A stretch of 64,000 nucleotides of DNA from CALCKU01 sp964654665 (GCA_964654665.1 CAZZKV010000006.1:1-64000); one strand, 5' to 3'. Counted from the first letter of the stretch, positions 46,877 to 56,694 are shown. Program-made: numbers and translations. Notes: generated by a model not told the origin, from the letters alone.

Positions 46877-47448
46877 GTCAAACCGGCTATCATGAGGAAA
46901 TGTTTTATGAGGGTATGACCATTTTCAGACGCAATGCTTTCGGGATGAAATTGCAGGCCATGAATAGGGCGTGTTTTATGGTGCAGGCCCATGATTTCAT
47001 CATCCACAGTCCAAGCATTGATACCCAGACAGTCAGGCAGGCTCTCGCGCTCAACTGATAGACTGTGATATCGCGTAGCTTTGAAAGGGCTGTCCAGAGT
47101 TTCAAACAATCCGGTACCATCGTGATATATATCGGATATTTTGCCATGCATGATCTGTTTGGCTTGAATGACTTTGCCGCCAAAAGCTTGCCCGATACTT
47201 TGTTGGCCCAAGCACACGCCTAAAATAGGTAAATCTTCAGGGGCCTGAGCGAGCAAATCAAGGCACATGCCGGCATCATCCGGTGTTTTAGGACCCGGCG
47301 ATAACAATACGGCTTTAGCACCCAATGCCAGTGCTTGGTCCGCGGCCATATCATCATTTCGGATGACGGTTGTTTTCGCGCCTAGTTCCTGCGCGTAGTG
47401 GACAAGATTATATGTAAAGCTGTCGTAATTATCGATGACAAGTAACAT
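46873..47448 (-). CDS. trpG: Anthranilate synthase glutamine amidotransferase subunit
   Basis: Class I amidotransferase of 191 residues that feeds ammonia to TrpE; may also serve folate synthesis in some bacteria. The nucleophile is C79 in GVCLGQQSIG, and the His-Glu pair is in LQFHPESIAS. It starts two bases after the trpE stop and overlaps trpD by four bases. Confidence 0.95.
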   Translation of the reverse strand: MLLVIDNYDSFTYNLVHYAQELGAKTTVIRNDDMAADQALALGAKAVLLSPGPKTPDDAGMCLDLLAQAPEDLPILGVCLGQQSIGQAFGGKVIQAKQIMHGKISDIYHDGTGLFETLDSPFKATRYHSLSVERESLPDCLGINAWTVDDEIMGLHHKTRPIHGLQFHPESIASENGHTLIKHFLMIAGLT

Positions 47449-47450
47449 AA

Positions 47451-48920
47451 CTAATTCCTGTCAAATTTCACGGATTGCTCCGCCGCTCGAAACAGAGCCG
47501 CGGCTTTATGAAGTGTTTCTTCAAATTCAAGTTGAGGGACAGAGTCCATCACAATACCAGCGCCCGCCCGAACATGTAACGTACCGTCTTTGACAATGCC
47601 GGTACGCAGGGCAATAGCTGTATCCATGTCGCCGTTTGACGAAATATAACCGACAGCGCCTGCGTAAATACCGCGTTTTTCAGATTCTAACTCGTCAATA
47701 ATTTCCATAGCCCGAACCTTGGGGGCTCCCGAAACTGTACCAGCCGGAAAACCGGAAAAAAGCGCTGAAAGTGCATCATATTTATCTAAAATATCGCCTT
47801 CAACATTAGAGACTATATGCATGACATGGCTATAACGTTCAACGGTAAACCGTTCTGTAACCCTTACACTTCCGGCTTTGGAAACACGGCCAATATCATT
47901 GCGCCCTAAATCGAGTAACATGAGATGTTCGGCGCATTCTTTGGGGTCTGCTAATAGATCTGCCTCATTTTGAATGTCCTCGGCGTAGCTTTTGCCGCGG
48001 GGCCGTGTCCCTGCGATCGGACGTATTGTCACAACACCATCTCGTAAACGTACCAAGATTTCTGGACTGGAGCCGATGATGGAATGATCTTCAAAGTTAA
48101 GAAAATAAAGAAAGGGCGAGGGGTTCATACGTCGCAAGCTACGATAGAGTGCGAAATCACTGGCGGGCATGGGAGCTGAGAGGCGCTGCCCGATTACAAC
48201 TTGGAAAATATCGCCTGATAAAATATAGTCTTTCGCTTTTTTTACCCGATTGGAAAAAGCTGAAAGCGTCGTTCCAAGGACGGGTTTAATTTCAGGCGTT
48301 TGAATATCTTCAATGACATTATTGCTGATAGGCAGACTTAAATCATTAATGACAGTCTGAATGCGCCTGGCAGCTTTATCATAACTCCCACCGAGATAAA
48401 CAGGTGAGGCCACAATGATTTCTTGTGCTACGGCATCAAAGATACAAACAATCGTGGGACGTACCATAATGGCGTCTGGTGTCCCAATTGGATCCGGTAA
48501 ATCGGAAGGAAGCGTCTCAATTTGCCGGACCATATCATAACCAAGATAACCAAATAAGCCTGCACCCATTGGCGGGATACCATCAGGCAGATCAAAGCCG
48601 CTTTCATTTTGTAGATCGCGCAATGTATCCAAGGGTTTGCCATCTAAGACTTGAAAGGGTTCTCCATTTCGGGAAATTTCGCTGACATCTCCTTTGGCGC
48701 GCCATATTACATCTGGCGAGAATCCTAAAAAGGAATAGCGGCCGCGAATTTCTCCGCCTTGAACGGATTCAAAAAGAAAAGTATAGGGCTTGCCTTTGGC
48801 TATCTTTAAATAGGCTGATACTGGCGTATCCAAATCATTGATGACACGTGTATAGACAAGTTGTGATTGCGCTGAATTTGCAACAAAATCTGCCTGACTG
48901 GGAATGATATCAAGCGGCAT
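47451..48920 (-). CDS. trpE: Anthranilate synthase component I
   Basis: Chorismate-using subunit, 489 residues. The N-terminal LFESVQGGEIRGRYSFLG matches the tryptophan feedback site. The C-terminal chorismate-binding domain shows PIAGTRPRGKSY, DLGRNDIGRV and FPAGTVSGAPKVRAMEII. Its start shares one base with the stop of the ppiD-like gene. There is no room for a trp leader peptide or attenuator directly before it. Confidence 0.96.
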   Translation of the reverse strand: MPLDIIPSQADFVANSAQSQLVYTRVINDLDTPVSAYLKIAKGKPYTFLFESVQGGEIRGRYSFLGFSPDVIWRAKGDVSEISRNGEPFQVLDGKPLDTLRDLQNESGFDLPDGIPPMGAGLFGYLGYDMVRQIETLPSDLPDPIGTPDAIMVRPTIVCIFDAVAQEIIVASPVYLGGSYDKAARRIQTVINDLSLPISNNVIEDIQTPEIKPVLGTTLSAFSNRVKKAKDYILSGDIFQVVIGQRLSAPMPASDFALYRSLRRMNPSPFLYFLNFEDHSIIGSSPEILVRLRDGVVTIRPIAGTRPRGKSYAEDIQNEADLLADPKECAEHLMLLDLGRNDIGRVSKAGSVRVTERFTVERYSHVMHIVSNVEGDILDKYDALSALFSGFPAGTVSGAPKVRAMEIIDELESEKRGIYAGAVGYISSNGDMDTAIALRTGIVKDGTLHVRAGAGIVMDSVPQLEFEETLHKAAALFRAAEQSVKFDRN

Positions 48921-50842
48921 TAGGGGGTCGTTATGCCGAGTGTTTGGCGAACATTATTAGGATATTCTTGCAAGGGATTCTTTTTCAAAATTGCTTGTTG
49001 ATAGGCAAATTGAAGGTCGCTGCTGATTGCATTTGTAGCTTGTTCGCGGACAACATCAGCAAATCGCCCAGCTAGAGCGTCCTGATTAGATACAATAGCA
49101 GTGAGTACGGCTATTTGTTTGGTTAAGAGGGTGACGCCGTCGCCGCGTTCAATATCGCCAATCGCCCCGTCCAGAAGACCTACTGTAAGAGCTGGCCCAA
49201 TTTTATCGCCGGGGGTTGAGCGTACTAAAATAACATCTTCCAGCGTGGCGCCCGCGCCAAGTTCTACGGCTAATCCATCGAGCGTTTCTCCCTCATCAAT
49301 GCGTCTTGAGAGGGCTATAATTTTCTCTGTCAAGGCTTCATCTATTTGCTGTGTTTTCCAACTCGCCGTGGCTGTGTCTTTAACCGTTTCATATGGGCGC
49401 ATTGCAGAGTCTTTAATGTCATCGACTCGAATAGCTGCCCATCCTTTAGCGCTGGTTTCAAATAAATCGGTTTCATAGCCGAGGTCATTGGTAAATATTT
49501 CACGTAAAATAATATCATCTTCGGCAATGCCGGGGACGCGGGAAATACCGCTCATTTTCACACCATATTCTGTTGTGCCTGAACGATCTATAAAATCCAG
49601 TGATGAAAGCGGCAGATTGGTTTTTTCGGCGACTTCTTCCAATGTAAGGCCGTCAGAGAGTGCGTCTTCAATTTCGCCTGTTAAATCGAATAATTTTTCT
49701 TGTGCTTTATCGTTAATAAGGTTGGTCTGGATTTCATCTCGCTGATTGTCGTAATCGGGAATGATAGCAGGATTAATTTTTGGAACATAAATAGCATACC
49801 AATTACCAAGACTGCCTAATAGAGTCCGGGCTTCGCCTTCGGCCATCTCAAAACTCGCTTTTGATGTTTCAGGATCGATAATGTCATCGGGGACTGAATC
49901 AATATATTCAATAGGTTCAACAAGCCCGAGACTAGAAGCGATAGTGGCGGCACTTTCACCGGCATTGAGACGGTCTACAGCTTTTTGTGCGGTAATTTCA
50001 TCTGTTGCCGTTATTTGCGTAACAGAGCGCGTTTCGCCAGAACCAATATCGCCTAGTTCAATTTTATATTCAAATGCCGCTTTAATTTCGTCTTCAGTGA
50101 CCTCAATATTGGGAGTGATATCAAAGGGTTCAATTCTTAAAAGCGTAACCCGACGATACTGTGGAGCTGTATAATCCCCAGCGTTGTTCTCAATATATGA
50201 CTTCAATGTTTCGTCATCAGGATCTTGGATGGCATCTATGGCTTTAGCGTTGACTGTGAGAACTTGCGCTTTGCGTTGCTCAGTTAAAAATTTATATCGT
50301 TGAGATGCAAATTTAAATGGAGCTTCTAGCCCTCCTATAATGGCCGGAATCGTTTGTTGACGGCGGAGAGAGCGAAATATGTCGGTTTCAAAATCTTCCC
50401 GCGTAATGGAATTGCTACGCAAGACCTCATCTAGCTTTTTTTCACTGAACTTTCCGGTTATTTCGTCCTGAAAGCTGGGAATATCCTTGACGACATCGCG
50501 AGCTGTCCTGCGGTTTACACCAATGCCCAATTCATCAGCATCCAGTCCAATAACTGCCTCAGTCATAAGGGATTGCAGAACTTGATTATGGATGCCTTGA
50601 TTATAGGCTTCTTCATTGGTCATAACTTGACCAGAGTCCCGTCCCATAACGCGCAACTCTCGGCGGAAGCTATCGTTGAATTCACGGGTAGATATATCCT
50701 GTTTCCCAACAGAAAGAACCGCGTTTTTCACTTGAGGTGTGAAAACATCACTGACTCCCCAAACGGCAAAACCGATAACTAACAAACCAATGAGAATCCC
50801 CACTGCTGTTTTTTGAATTTTACCGCCAATACCTTTGGACAT
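48920..50842 (-). CDS. PpiD/SurA-type peptidyl-prolyl isomerase, membrane anchored
   Basis: A 640-residue protein with a short cytoplasmic start, one transmembrane anchor (about 11-34, GILIGLLVIGFAVWGV) and a large periplasmic part. The N-terminal SurA-like chaperone region (about 36-200) precedes a parvulin-like domain (about 240-370). The E. coli counterpart PpiD helps proteins leaving the Sec channel. The gene leads the trp cluster in a coupled arrangement (TAATG with trpE). It is divergent from tpiA. Confidence 0.88.
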   Translation of the reverse strand: MSKGIGGKIQKTAVGILIGLLVIGFAVWGVSDVFTPQVKNAVLSVGKQDISTREFNDSFRRELRVMGRDSGQVMTNEEAYNQGIHNQVLQSLMTEAVIGLDADELGIGVNRRTARDVVKDIPSFQDEITGKFSEKKLDEVLRSNSITREDFETDIFRSLRRQQTIPAIIGGLEAPFKFASQRYKFLTEQRKAQVLTVNAKAIDAIQDPDDETLKSYIENNAGDYTAPQYRRVTLLRIEPFDITPNIEVTEDEIKAAFEYKIELGDIGSGETRSVTQITATDEITAQKAVDRLNAGESAATIASSLGLVEPIEYIDSVPDDIIDPETSKASFEMAEGEARTLLGSLGNWYAIYVPKINPAIIPDYDNQRDEIQTNLINDKAQEKLFDLTGEIEDALSDGLTLEEVAEKTNLPLSSLDFIDRSGTTEYGVKMSGISRVPGIAEDDIILREIFTNDLGYETDLFETSAKGWAAIRVDDIKDSAMRPYETVKDTATASWKTQQIDEALTEKIIALSRRIDEGETLDGLAVELGAGATLEDVILVRSTPGDKIGPALTVGLLDGAIGDIERGDGVTLLTKQIAVLTAIVSNQDALAGRFADVVREQATNAISSDLQFAYQQAILKKNPLQEYPNNVRQTLGITTP

Positions 50843-50931
50843 ATTCGCCTCTTAACTGATTTGAGGGTTACATAGCTTTGCCTATGCTTTGCCGCAAGTC
50901 CCATCACAGAGATGTTTGCGCGATTTCTAGC

Positions 50932-50962
50932 TTGCCAGTTCGCCGTAGAACCGCATTATAGT
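50932..50962 (+). promoter_or_regulatory. Putative tpiA promoter
   Basis: TTGCCA (50932-50937) and TATAGT (50957-50962) each match consensus at five of six positions, with a slightly long spacer of 19 bp. The -10 ends 42 bp before the tpiA ATG. Confidence 0.35.
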
Positions 50963-51004
50963 AATGAAATTGACTGTATAGCCTTGCAAATTGAAAGAGA
51001 TGTT

Positions 51005-51721
51005 ATGACGCCGTTGATTGCAGCGAATTGGAAAATGAACGGAACGCCGGGGTGGTTGTCCAAACCATCGGAATTTGATGCTCTTTTACCCGCTTCCCAA
51101 CGGCAAAATATCGAGGTTCTGCTTTGTCCACCTTTTCCACTTTTGGGAGGGATGCTTCCTGATTGCGAAGGCGCGGACATCCTGCTGGGCGCTCAGACAT
51201 GTCATGAAAAAGATAATGGAGCGCATACAGGTGAAGTCAGTCCAGCGCTTTTGTCGCAACTAGGTGTTTCTTACGTTATTGTCGGGCATTCCGAGCGCCG
51301 GGCTACTGGCGAAACCGATAATATGGTTAGAACGAAATCTGAAGCGGTTTTACGTCATAATATGACACCCATCATTTGTATTGGTGAAAATATTGATCAA
51401 CGCCATGCGGGGCAGGCACAATCTGTGGTCTTAAGGCAATTAGCTGCAAGCTTACCAAATCATGGGACCGTCGTTATTGCTTATGAGCCGATATGGGCTA
51501 TCGGTACGGGACAGGTTGCGACAGTGGATGATATTAATACTATGCACAGGGCTATTCGGGCAGAAATCGGCGGGATGACCCGGATTCTTTACGGTGGTTC
51601 GGTCAAACCCGGGAATGCAGTGGAGATTTTAGCAATCGGAGATGTAAACGGTGCGCTTATTGGGGGAGCCAGCCTTGAAATGGAGAGTTTGGCGCATATA
51701 GCGCGCGCTGCGCTTAGGTGA
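51005..51721 (+). CDS. tpiA: Triose-phosphate isomerase
   Basis: Interconverts dihydroxyacetone phosphate and glyceraldehyde 3-phosphate, 238 residues. The active site shows K10 in AANWKMNG, the His in IVGHSERRA, and the Glu in AYEPIWAIGTG. The phosphate loop ILYGGSVKPGN is present. The frame opens upstream, but 51005 gives the family N-terminus. Its 3' end overlaps the convergent HAD gene by 8 nt. Confidence 0.96.
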   Translation: MTPLIAANWKMNGTPGWLSKPSEFDALLPASQRQNIEVLLCPPFPLLGGMLPDCEGADILLGAQTCHEKDNGAHTGEVSPALLSQLGVSYVIVGHSERRATGETDNMVRTKSEAVLRHNMTPIICIGENIDQRHAGQAQSVVLRQLAASLPNHGTVVIAYEPIWAIGTGQVATVDDINTMHRAIRAEIGGMTRILYGGSVKPGNAVEILAIGDVNGALIGGASLEMESLAHIARAALR

Positions 51722-52316
51722 TTAGACCAAGTGATTGTAAGACAGGTAAAACGCCATAGCGGTTATCGACGTGATGTGCGATCAGGCCAGAGTCTCTAGC
51801 CGCTATTACATTAGCAGATGAATCATCAAAAAACCAGATATCTTGGGGCGGGACTCCGATTGTTTTGATTGCCTTTTCATAAATAACGTGGCTGGGTTTT
51901 GCACATTTCATAATATGTGAGGCCATTGGATAGTGGAATTGTTCCGTTACATCTAGATGGGTAGTTAAATAGGCCCAATGGCTTGCATTTGTATTGGATA
52001 GACAGGCTGTGGTATAACGGGTTTTAAGGGTTTGCAGCGCATCGATCACACCCGAAAAGGGCGGGTGTACCCAGCTATTCCAATGATTTAAAAACGCCTC
52101 GATGGTTAATTCCAGAGCAAATGTATCTATCATTTTATTTGCGAAATTTTCACTAGATATCTCACCAGTCTCATACAGAGTATTTGGATTATCAGAGCCA
52201 AAAAATGATAGGATATTGTTACGGCTGCGCTGCGTTAATTTAGCCATACCATCCATGCCAACCCATGGAACAATTACGCCGCCTAAATCGAACATCAGGG
52301 CCGCGGGTTGTGACAT
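51714..52316 (-). CDS. HAD superfamily hydrolase
   Basis: A 200-residue HAD-fold protein with a cap of the type in YihX-like sugar-phosphate phosphatases and haloacid dehalogenases. Motif I is MFDLGGVIVPW, with nucleophile D10 and Gly in place of the second Asp, as common in that subgroup. Motif II is around CLSNTNASHW and motif IV is WFFDDSSANV. The substrate is unknown. It starts 15 bases downstream of pckA's stop on the same strand and may be cotranscribed. Confidence 0.82.
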   Translation of the reverse strand: MSQPAALMFDLGGVIVPWVGMDGMAKLTQRSRNNILSFFGSDNPNTLYETGEISSENFANKMIDTFALELTIEAFLNHWNSWVHPPFSGVIDALQTLKTRYTTACLSNTNASHWAYLTTHLDVTEQFHYPMASHIMKCAKPSHVIYEKAIKTIGVPPQDIWFFDDSSANVIAARDSGLIAHHVDNRYGVLPVLQSLGLIT

Positions 52317-52331
52317 AATTCAGTCCGTTTG

Positions 52332-53921
52332 TTAGGCAGCCTGCGGAGCAGCAGCTTTCACATCATCACTAACATGGTTTTCGAATTTAGCAAAGTTCTC
52401 TATAAACATTTGGATTAATTTTTGAGCTTGTGCATCATATGCAGCCGGATTTGACCATGTGTTACGCGGACTTAATAATGTGCTATCAACGCCTTCAATT
52501 GCTGTTGGCACGATAACCCCAAAGTTTTTATCACGGCGAAATTCACTTTTAGCCAAGCAGCCATCTAATGCTGCGTTCAGCATTGTTCGCGTGGCTTTTA
52601 TTGGCATGCGGTAGCCTGTACCGTAAGGACCAGCTGTCCAGCCGGTATTAACCAACCAGCAATCAACATTGTGCTCCGCTATGAGGTCACGTAAAAGCTC
52701 ACCGTAAACAGCTGGATGACGAGGCATGAAAGGTGCGCCGAAACAGGCGGAGAATGTTGCGGTCGGTTCTGTAACCCCTTTTTCTGTCCCTGCAACTTTT
52801 GCTGTATAGCCGGATAGAAAATGATACATGGCTTGCTGCGATGTTAGCTTGGAGATAGGCGGTAGAATCCCGAAAGCATCTGCCGTTAACATAATAAGCG
52901 TTTTCGGTTGACCGCAACGTCCTGTAGGACTTGCATTGGGGATTGCGGTTAAATCATAAGCGCCGCGGCTATTTTCTGCGAGTGTATTGTCATCAAAATT
53001 AAGTTCACGCGTCACTGGGTCCATGACGACATTTTCAAGAATCGTGCCCCATTGTGAGGTTGTTGCAAAGATTTCAGGTTCTGCCTCTTGCGATAATTTG
53101 ATCATTTTAGCGTAACAGCCACCTTCAAAATTGAACAAGCCGTTTTCTGACCAACCATGTTCATCATCGCCAACTAAGGTGCGATCAGGATTGGCCGAGA
53201 GTGTTGTTTTGCCCGTGCCCGATAATCCAAAAAAAATAGCAGCATTATCATTGTCATCAACATTAACCGAGCAATGCATAGGCATGACGCGTTTGGTTGG
53301 AAGGAAATAATTCAGAGCCGAAAAGACAGATTTTTTGGTCTCACCGGCATAAGAGGTGCCACCAATCAGGATCAAGCGTTCGCTCATGTTCACTGCAATA
53401 ACTGTTTCCGAGCGTGTCCCGTGTTTGGCTGGTTCGGCCTGAAAAGAGGGTAGGTTTATAATTGTGAATTCCGGAACGAAGGTTTCCAGTTCTTCAGTCG
53501 TAGGTTGTCGCAAGAGGTGATGCACGAATAGACCATGCCATGCAAATTCGGTTACAATTTGAACAGGTAGACGGTGATTAAGATCGGCACCGCCAAATGT
53601 ATCTTGTCCATAAAGCGTATCAAGACTGATCATATGGGCTTCGAAATCGGCTTTGAGAACCGCGAAATGTTCCGGTGTCATAGCCGCATTGCCGTCCCAC
53701 CATACGGTATTTTCCGTTTCAGCATCACGTACAACAAATTTATCGGTTGCAGACCGCCCCGTATGTTTACCCGTTTTGACGACTAAGGCTCCGCCTTTGG
53801 CTACCTTTGCATCTTCGTGGCATACAGCCATTTCATAAAAGCGAGCCGGAGCCCAATTCCATTGGATGTTATAATCTCTATGAAAACCATCAACGCCCAG
53901 ATTACGATTTTTAGAAGTCAT
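52332..53921 (-). CDS. pckA: Phosphoenolpyruvate carboxykinase (ATP)
   Basis: Gluconeogenic enzyme that turns oxaloacetate and ATP into phosphoenolpyruvate, 529 residues. The kinase P-loop is GLSGTGKTT (232-240). Other conserved parts are TGRSATDKF, the Arg-containing substrate segment, and GDDEHGW. An 8-bp inverted repeat lies about 110-135 bp upstream. Confidence 0.96.
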   Translation of the reverse strand: MTSKNRNLGVDGFHRDYNIQWNWAPARFYEMAVCHEDAKVAKGGALVVKTGKHTGRSATDKFVVRDAETENTVWWDGNAAMTPEHFAVLKADFEAHMISLDTLYGQDTFGGADLNHRLPVQIVTEFAWHGLFVHHLLRQPTTEELETFVPEFTIINLPSFQAEPAKHGTRSETVIAVNMSERLILIGGTSYAGETKKSVFSALNYFLPTKRVMPMHCSVNVDDNDNAAIFFGLSGTGKTTLSANPDRTLVGDDEHGWSENGLFNFEGGCYAKMIKLSQEAEPEIFATTSQWGTILENVVMDPVTRELNFDDNTLAENSRGAYDLTAIPNASPTGRCGQPKTLIMLTADAFGILPPISKLTSQQAMYHFLSGYTAKVAGTEKGVTEPTATFSACFGAPFMPRHPAVYGELLRDLIAEHNVDCWLVNTGWTAGPYGTGYRMPIKATRTMLNAALDGCLAKSEFRRDKNFGVIVPTAIEGVDSTLLSPRNTWSNPAAYDAQAQKLIQMFIENFAKFENHVSDDVKAAAPQAA

Positions 53922-54027
53922 ATGTTTCCCACTATGTTCCCCGAATTTATGAAGCGGGACCTAGCAGATATAGTGCCAACATCAATGGACCATGCAGAAA
54001 AATTCCTTATATTTCAATAATTTAATA

Positions 54028-54055
54028 TGACAGCGCTATCAAGACATCGCTGTCA
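54028..54055 (-). promoter_or_regulatory. Inverted repeat upstream of pckA
   Basis: TGACAGCG (54028-54035) and CGCTGTCA (54048-54055) form a perfect 8-bp inverted repeat with a 12-bp spacer. On the minus strand it contains TTGACA, and AT-rich sequence follows, so it may be an operator overlapping a pckA promoter. No regulator can be named. Confidence 0.4.
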
Positions 54056-54092
54056 ATGCGTATTCGAAAATGAAGTCGAGAGTATTGTTCGC

Positions 54093-54725
54093 TTACGCAG
54101 TATAGGAAGGACGTTTTTTCATGCGTTCATACCATGCCAAAAGCGCAGTTTGCGATTCGAGCGGGTAAATTTTAACCCAACGTGCAAAATCAATGACTAC
54201 TGTGGCGGTAATATCAGCAACTGAATAATTTGGACCGGCAACATAATCATTGTTTTGTAATTGTGCGTTAATATCTTCAAAGAACCAAGCAATTCGTTGT
54301 CGCCCCCGTAGAGCGAGGTCAGGAATTTGGGCGACGTTCCGAGGGCCGGTAATTGCCCGGTCTTTCATGCGTGGAGAGGCGTTCCGCAACGCCTCAGCTA
54401 TAGCGGAAAGTCCATCAAACTCAATGCGCCAATTCCATTTTGCAATAGTTGCTTTTTCTTCGGGGGTTGTTCCCAGCATAGGATTGTCTGGGTAGGCGGC
54501 ATCGATATAGGCATTGATTTCTGCATTTTCAGTCATGACATACCCGTTTTCATTAACAAGGGCAGGGACTGTGCAGCGCGGATTTATGGCGCGAAACGCT
54601 TCACCCATTTGTTCATTTGTGCTGATGTCGATTTGAATGTTTTCATAATCAATTCCTTTTTCTGCCAGCAACATACGGGCCCGGCGCGGACTAGGCGCTG
54701 TTTTACAATCATAAAGCTTGAGCAT
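54093..54725 (-). CDS. Glutathione S-transferase family protein
   Basis: A 210-residue protein with an N-terminal thioredoxin-like domain (1-80) and an all-helical C-terminal domain. The start LKLYDCKTAPSPRRARML, the cis-proline motif CTVPALV and the TENAEI glutathione-binding turn are visible. The substrate is unknown. It is divergent from the pirin gene, about 40 bp apart, so both may share a control region. Confidence 0.85.
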   Translation of the reverse strand: MLKLYDCKTAPSPRRARMLLAEKGIDYENIQIDISTNEQMGEAFRAINPRCTVPALVNENGYVMTENAEINAYIDAAYPDNPMLGTTPEEKATIAKWNWRIEFDGLSAIAEALRNASPRMKDRAITGPRNVAQIPDLALRGRQRIAWFFEDINAQLQNNDYVAGPNYSVADITATVVIDFARWVKIYPLESQTALLAWYERMKKRPSYTA

Positions 54726-54766
54726 CGGCTTGTCCTTCGTCTAAATTAGTATCTGATGGAGAGACT

Positions 54767-55621
54767 ATGACAGAGACAGGGGCAATAAAAGCCGTTTTAC
54801 GGCCAAAAGAAAAAAATATTAACGGCCTTAATGTTCGGCGAGCGCTGCCATTTATTCAGCAACGAGCCATTGGACCATGGGTGTTTTTCGATCATTTTGG
54901 ACCCGTTCGGTTCAAACCGGGGCAAGGGATAGATGTTGGCGTCCACCCGCATATTAATTTGGCTACTGTCACTTATTTATTTGATGGTGAAATATTTCAC
55001 CGTGATAGTTTGGGCCATGCTGTGCCTATTTATCCGGGGGCTATCAACCTTATGGTGGCCGGGCGGGGTATCGCCCATTCCGAAACGACACGGGAGGCTT
55101 TACGGGCCACTGGTTATACACTGCACGGTTTACAGCTTTGGCATGCATTACCGGAAGAGTATGAAGAAATTGAACCGGCTTTTTACCATACATCAGCAAA
55201 TGACATTCCTATCGTTGAGTCTGATGGCGCGGTCTTACGTGTTTTAATGGGGAAGAGTTTTGGACATATATCACCCGTTAAATCGTTTTCCCCGATCATA
55301 TATATTGACGCTGATATGGAAGACGGCGCGTATTTTGATATCCCCAAAGCCGATGAACGTGGTTTGTATATTGTCAAAGGGGAGGCAGAGGTGAGCAGCT
55401 ATTCTGGGAGAAGCGGTGTTGCGACTATTAACACAATGACGGTTCTATCTAGGGATGCCAAAACCATAACAGCGAAAGGTCATACCCGGCTTGTTATCAT
55501 CGGCGGTGCACCGTTGGGATATCGCCACATGTGGTGGAATTTCATTTCTTCGCGGCCAGAGCGTATAGAACAAGCAAAACAGGATTGGGCTGAGGGACGG
55601 TTTGGAAATGTGGATGGGTAA
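54767..55621 (+). CDS. Pirin family protein
   Basis: Bicupin of 284 residues. The metal-binding part of the N-terminal cupin is seen in VHPHINLATVTYLFDGEIFH, followed by RDSLGH, matching the family's H-x-H ... H pattern. Further typical segments are AGRGIAHSE and LQLWHALPEEYEEIEP. Pirins bind iron and some show quercetinase or redox-sensing activity; no role can be assigned here. GGAGAG precedes the ATG. Confidence 0.88.
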   Translation: MTETGAIKAVLRPKEKNINGLNVRRALPFIQQRAIGPWVFFDHFGPVRFKPGQGIDVGVHPHINLATVTYLFDGEIFHRDSLGHAVPIYPGAINLMVAGRGIAHSETTREALRATGYTLHGLQLWHALPEEYEEIEPAFYHTSANDIPIVESDGAVLRVLMGKSFGHISPVKSFSPIIYIDADMEDGAYFDIPKADERGLYIVKGEAEVSSYSGRSGVATINTMTVLSRDAKTITAKGHTRLVIIGGAPLGYRHMWWNFISSRPERIEQAKQDWAEGRFGNVDG

Positions 55622-55643
55622 AAAAGCGGTTGAGGAAAAAGTT

Positions 55644-56060
55644 TTACATTACGAATATCTGTGATTTATTTTTGAAACTTTTAAATTCTAATGCATTGCC
55701 AGAAGGATCGCGGAAAAACATTGTTGCTTGTTCGCCAATCTCGCCTTTGAAACGAATATAAGGGGTGATGATAAATTGAATTTCAAATTTTATTAGGCGG
55801 TCGCGCAAAGCGTGCCATTCTTCCCAACCTAGAACGGCCCCGAAATGACGAACAGGAACATGTTTGCCGTCAACAATATTTACCGCTTCGGGTATGACAA
55901 AACATTCGGGTTTAATGTGGAAGCTGACTTGATGACCAAAAAAATTAAAATCGATCCAGCTATCGGCTTCGCGCCCCTGAGTGCATCCGATAATATGGGT
56001 GTAAAAGGCCCGTGTTTCTTCTTTATCTTTAATTGGACATGCAAGGTGGAAAGCCGTCAT
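55644..56060 (-). CDS. VOC (glyoxalase/bleomycin resistance) family protein
   Basis: A 138-residue metal-dependent-fold protein with a first segment FHLACPIKDKEETRAFY, a middle RHFGAVLGWEEWHALRDRL and the C-terminal FRDPSGNALEFKSF, which has the family Glu. The start is taken at 56060; an ATG at 56090 would overlap the GST gene upstream. It is similar in form to dioxygenase-like VOC proteins, with no known substrate. It probably shares a transcript with the neighbouring GST gene. Confidence 0.8.
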   Translation of the reverse strand: MTAFHLACPIKDKEETRAFYTHIIGCTQGREADSWIDFNFFGHQVSFHIKPECFVIPEAVNIVDGKHVPVRHFGAVLGWEEWHALRDRLIKFEIQFIITPYIRFKGEIGEQATMFFRDPSGNALEFKSFKNKSQIFVM

Positions 56061-56064
56061 GGTG

Positions 56065-56694
56065 TCATTTGGGGCCGTAAGCATAATCACCGCCGCGTTC
56101 CAAGGCGCGTAGATAGGCTGGGCGTTTGTGAATTTTATTTACATAATCTTCACAGGCTTCATAGCCTTTTAGGCGCCCGCGGGCTTTGGCCGCTTCTAGC
56201 GGGAAGATCATTTGTATATCGGCTCCTGTCAATCGATCTCCCGCAAAATAGTCATTGCGAATAAGACGATATTCGCAATAGTCGAGAACCCCTTGAATTT
56301 CTTTCATAATCAGTGGGGTAATGGGGGCGGCAGCGTCACCAAGATAACCCGTGTAAAGGGCGAGTAGGAAAGGCAACATAGCTGAACCTTCGGCAAAATG
56401 CAGGAAGTGGACATAGTCGATATATTCCTGTGTTTCAATTTCGGGACGGAGCTTCCCATCTCCATATTTATCTAAAAGATAAACAATAATCGCACCTGTT
56501 TCAGCCACAATATTATCACCATCTTCAATGACAGGAGATTTACCTAAAGGGTGGATAGCTTTCAAATCAGCGGGAGCCCGGCCAGTATCCGGATCACGTT
56601 GATAATGCCGAATATCATAGTCAATGCCGAGTTCTTCAAGAAGCCATAAAATACGTTGAGACCGGGAATTGTTGAGATGATGTATGGTTAGCAT
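56065..56694 (-). CDS. Glutathione S-transferase family protein
   Basis: A 209-residue GST with the N-terminus HHLNNSRSQRILWLLEELG, where the Ser in NNSRS is a candidate for glutathione activation. KSPVIEDGD and AETGAIIVYLLDKYG follow, then a helical C-terminal domain. It differs clearly from the other GST at 54093-54725, so it is not a recent duplicate. Located between the DUF6702 gene and the VOC gene, all on the minus strand. Confidence 0.85.
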   Translation of the reverse strand: MLTIHHLNNSRSQRILWLLEELGIDYDIRHYQRDPDTGRAPADLKAIHPLGKSPVIEDGDNIVAETGAIIVYLLDKYGDGKLRPEIETQEYIDYVHFLHFAEGSAMLPFLLALYTGYLGDAAAPITPLIMKEIQGVLDYCEYRLIRNDYFAGDRLTGADIQMIFPLEAAKARGRLKGYEACEDYVNKIHKRPAYLRALERGGDYAYGPK

